Positions 62,825-64,000 of a stretch of 64,000 bases of DNA are shown here, in pieces. The stretch comes from Gammaproteobacteria bacterium (GTDB taxonomy: Bacteria; Pseudomonadota; Gammaproteobacteria; Pseudomonadales; Pseudohongiellaceae), in contig VMDC01000002.1 in assembly GCA_008081045.1 (NCBI GenBank), positions 62,001-126,000 of the forward strand. Direction: 5' to 3'. How positions within the stretch are numbered: position 1 is the stretch's first letter; the number at the start of each line of letters is the position of its first letter. A program made the translations under genes and the position numbers. A model generated the notes under the pieces. That model saw only the letters and a list, made by a program, of their open reading frames with translations, was not told the origin of the DNA and searched no databases.

Positions 62825-62862
62825 AAAAAAAGCCCGACTGCGCAAGCGGTCGGGCTTTTGTG
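62825..62862 (-). terminator. Rho-independent terminator for the PHM-like gene
   Basis: A 14-base stem (62828-62841 and 62846-62859, one G-U pair) with a GCAA loop; on the minus strand the stem is followed by T7. It lies just after the stop of the minus-strand PHM-like gene (62917) and upstream of the small exported protein gene. Confidence 0.88.
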
Positions 62863-62916
62863 TCAGTGCTGTGCTCGTAGCCCGAGGCCGCGAGACAGGC
62901 TGGGGTCGGACAGCGC

Positions 62917-64000
62917 CTAGTCGTCGCTGCCGGCCAGAGAGCGTTGCTCTCTTTCTCTTCGTTCAGCCAGCAAAGCCTGATAGCCTTCTTCATCAAGATG
63001 GGTGATGGCCAGCCAGGCGTGAGTCATTTCGTCGCCGGTTCGGCTGCCGCCATACACCCACTGATCAGGATCAGGGTTGTTCGGGTTGTTGGCGGTGTTG
63101 TCGTACCATTGTTTCAGTACCAGCACTGCACCCGCCGGCACCAGCGGTGCGACATCAGGTTCATAAATGTGGCTGTGATGCCAGGTGGCACTCCAGTTTG
63201 AGATCTGGCTGATTTCTTCTGTGCGACCGGTTTCCGGATAGAAGATCTCCAGTGATGCCGCATTCATGCGCAGGTGCCCGTGGGGCTGGAAACTGTCGAG
63301 CCGAATGGGATGGTCAAAGCTGTGGAAGCCCTGAGTCATCTGATAACCATTAGGAGGAATAATCAGATCATCCTGCTCTTCAATTCGGTACAGGGCCAGG
63401 TCCTGCTTGTACACGTCGTTGGTCGCTTCGTAGTCCTCTTCGTGGAACCATAAGCCGATCTCAACCACATTGTCTTCGATCATGTCGCCCTGAGCCGTCG
63501 CGCCAACGCCGCCCGGAAACATGTGAATGCTCCACTGGATCATTGCACCTTCAGGCAAGGTTCGGCAGACACCTTCAGGAACCATTTCACCCCATTTGCC
63601 CATGGCGTATTCCGTCAGCATGCCATAGCGTTGGAGTTCGCCTTCTTCATCTTCCATCCAGACACTTGAGTTGGCGTGATGAACCACAGCGGAAGCATCT
63701 CCCCTCGGCTTCACCTGAACGGCCTTGATGCAGCGAGAGGCAGTCATGCCCGGGTCTACGAATTCATTACTCCACAGATCATTACCGCTTGCCGGGATGT
63801 CATATGAGCTGGAAGGTACAATCAGATCAGGCTGACCAAGCTGAGCAGCAAAGTTCCACTCGTTCGGATCTTTAATCTGCGCCGGTGGCGGTGCATTTTC
63901 CGGATCGCCCATCGGGGCGCCGGCTTCTACCCAAGCGACGATCGCATCGATCTCTGACTGCTCAAGGCGCCAGTCGCCGAGCAGATCCTGAATGCCGATG
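62917..64000 (-). CDS. PHM-like copper monooxygenase, 5' end beyond the window
   Basis: 361 residues are visible; the frame is open to the window edge and encodes haem-protein-like sequence before the first Met at 63912 (IGIQDLLGDWRLEQSEID, then IVAWVEAGAPMGDPE), so the gene starts outside. The PHM ligand set is complete: His-His in SAVVHHANSSVW, a single His in IQWSIHMFPGG, H-G-H in FQPHGHLRMN, and Met in GDEMTHAW. The domain matches the one in the fusion protein at 20742-22418, and the visible front fits the end of a cytochrome c-type domain. Predicted periplasmic copper enzyme. Confidence 0.82.
   Translation of the reverse strand, partial: IGIQDLLGDWRLEQSEIDAIVAWVEAGAPMGDPENAPPPAQIKDPNEWNFAAQLGQPDLIVPSSSYDIPASGNDLWSNEFVDPGMTASRCIKAVQVKPRGDASAVVHHANSSVWMEDEEGELQRYGMLTEYAMGKWGEMVPEGVCRTLPEGAMIQWSIHMFPGGVGATAQGDMIEDNVVEIGLWFHEEDYEATNDVYKQDLALYRIEEQDDLIIPPNGYQMTQGFHSFDHPIRLDSFQPHGHLRMNAASLEIFYPETGRTEEISQISNWSATWHHSHIYEPDVAPLVPAGAVLVLKQWYDNTANNPNNPDPDQWVYGGSRTGDEMTHAWLAITHLDEEGYQALLAERREREQRSLAGSDD

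Noticed and set aside
1-64000. tRNA, rRNA, CRISPR arrays, insertion sequences, integrases, toxin-antitoxin or phage-defence genes
   Set aside because: Looked for on both strands; no cloverleaf, spaced direct repeats, transposase or recognised defence protein found.

Overview
The window reads as chromosomal DNA of a free-living, aerobic, probably marine gammaproteobacterium. This is inferred from the clearly gammaproteobacterial forms of tdk, lptF/lptG, maeA, trmO, modE and yaiI, the enlarged PstC/PstA permeases, and the many exported oxidoreductases, a sulfatase, peptidases and cytochrome-linked enzymes. No rRNA, tRNA, CRISPR array, prophage, transposase or insertion sequence was seen. Gene density is high, and several pairs overlap by 4 bases (ATGA). 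Both window edges cut genes: the 3' end of an unidentified gene lies at the left, and a copper monooxygenase-like gene continues past the right edge.

Layout. 1-4.7 kb: mixed genes (YaiI, a nitronate monooxygenase-like protein, an SDR without its catalytic motif, a DedA-type membrane protein and an exported nuclease-fold protein that has lost key catalytic residues). 4.9-15.4 kb: a sugar-oxidation island. It holds two Gfo/Idh/MocA dehydrogenases, two DUF1080/xylose-isomerase-type modules, a GMC flavoprotein with its Tat-exported small subunit, an NupG-type transporter and a sulfatase. Together these resemble the known 3-keto-glycoside route: oxidise at C3, cleave by elimination, import, then reduce or epimerise. 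15.5-20.7 kb: modA, a persulfide dioxygenase-rhodanese operon with a 42-residue membrane microprotein, tdk, and a DUF2272 protein. 20.7-28.5 kb: a redoxin/cytochrome c/PHM-like copper protein, then a plus-strand run of cytochrome-PQQ dehydrogenase, CoA-transferase, tannase-family esterase and an unknown secreted protein. 28.5-36 kb: TrmO, a beta-lactamase-fold hydrolase, a gamma-carbonic anhydrase, a PAL-like NHL-repeat protein and a two-subunit pyruvate carboxylase. 36-44 kb: MscS and the complete phosphate-uptake operon pstS-pstC-pstA-pstB-phoU. 44-51.6 kb: an M1 peptidase, DUF6702, lptF-lptG, maeA and a metallophosphoesterase remnant. 51.6-56.3 kb: a second DUF1080 protein, a second copy of the unknown secreted family, an S9 peptidase and DUF488. 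56.4-60.4 kb: a ModE operator, modB-modC, modE and a YeeE/YedE transporter. 60.5-64 kb: a cupin, a His/Met-rich exported protein and a second PHM-like protein.

The most unusual material is the set of exported redox and metal proteins. There are two PHM-like proteins that keep every expected copper ligand, one of them fused to a redoxin-like domain and a haem c domain, and a PAL-like beta-propeller lies on the same stretch. A paralogous pair of secreted proteins ending in a Tyr-Ala-Cys-His-Glu-Gly-Asn motif is of unknown function. Several proteins keep a known fold but lack catalytic residues. A perfect 9-6-9 ModE palindrome covers the likely modBC promoter, while modA lies about 41 kb away without one.
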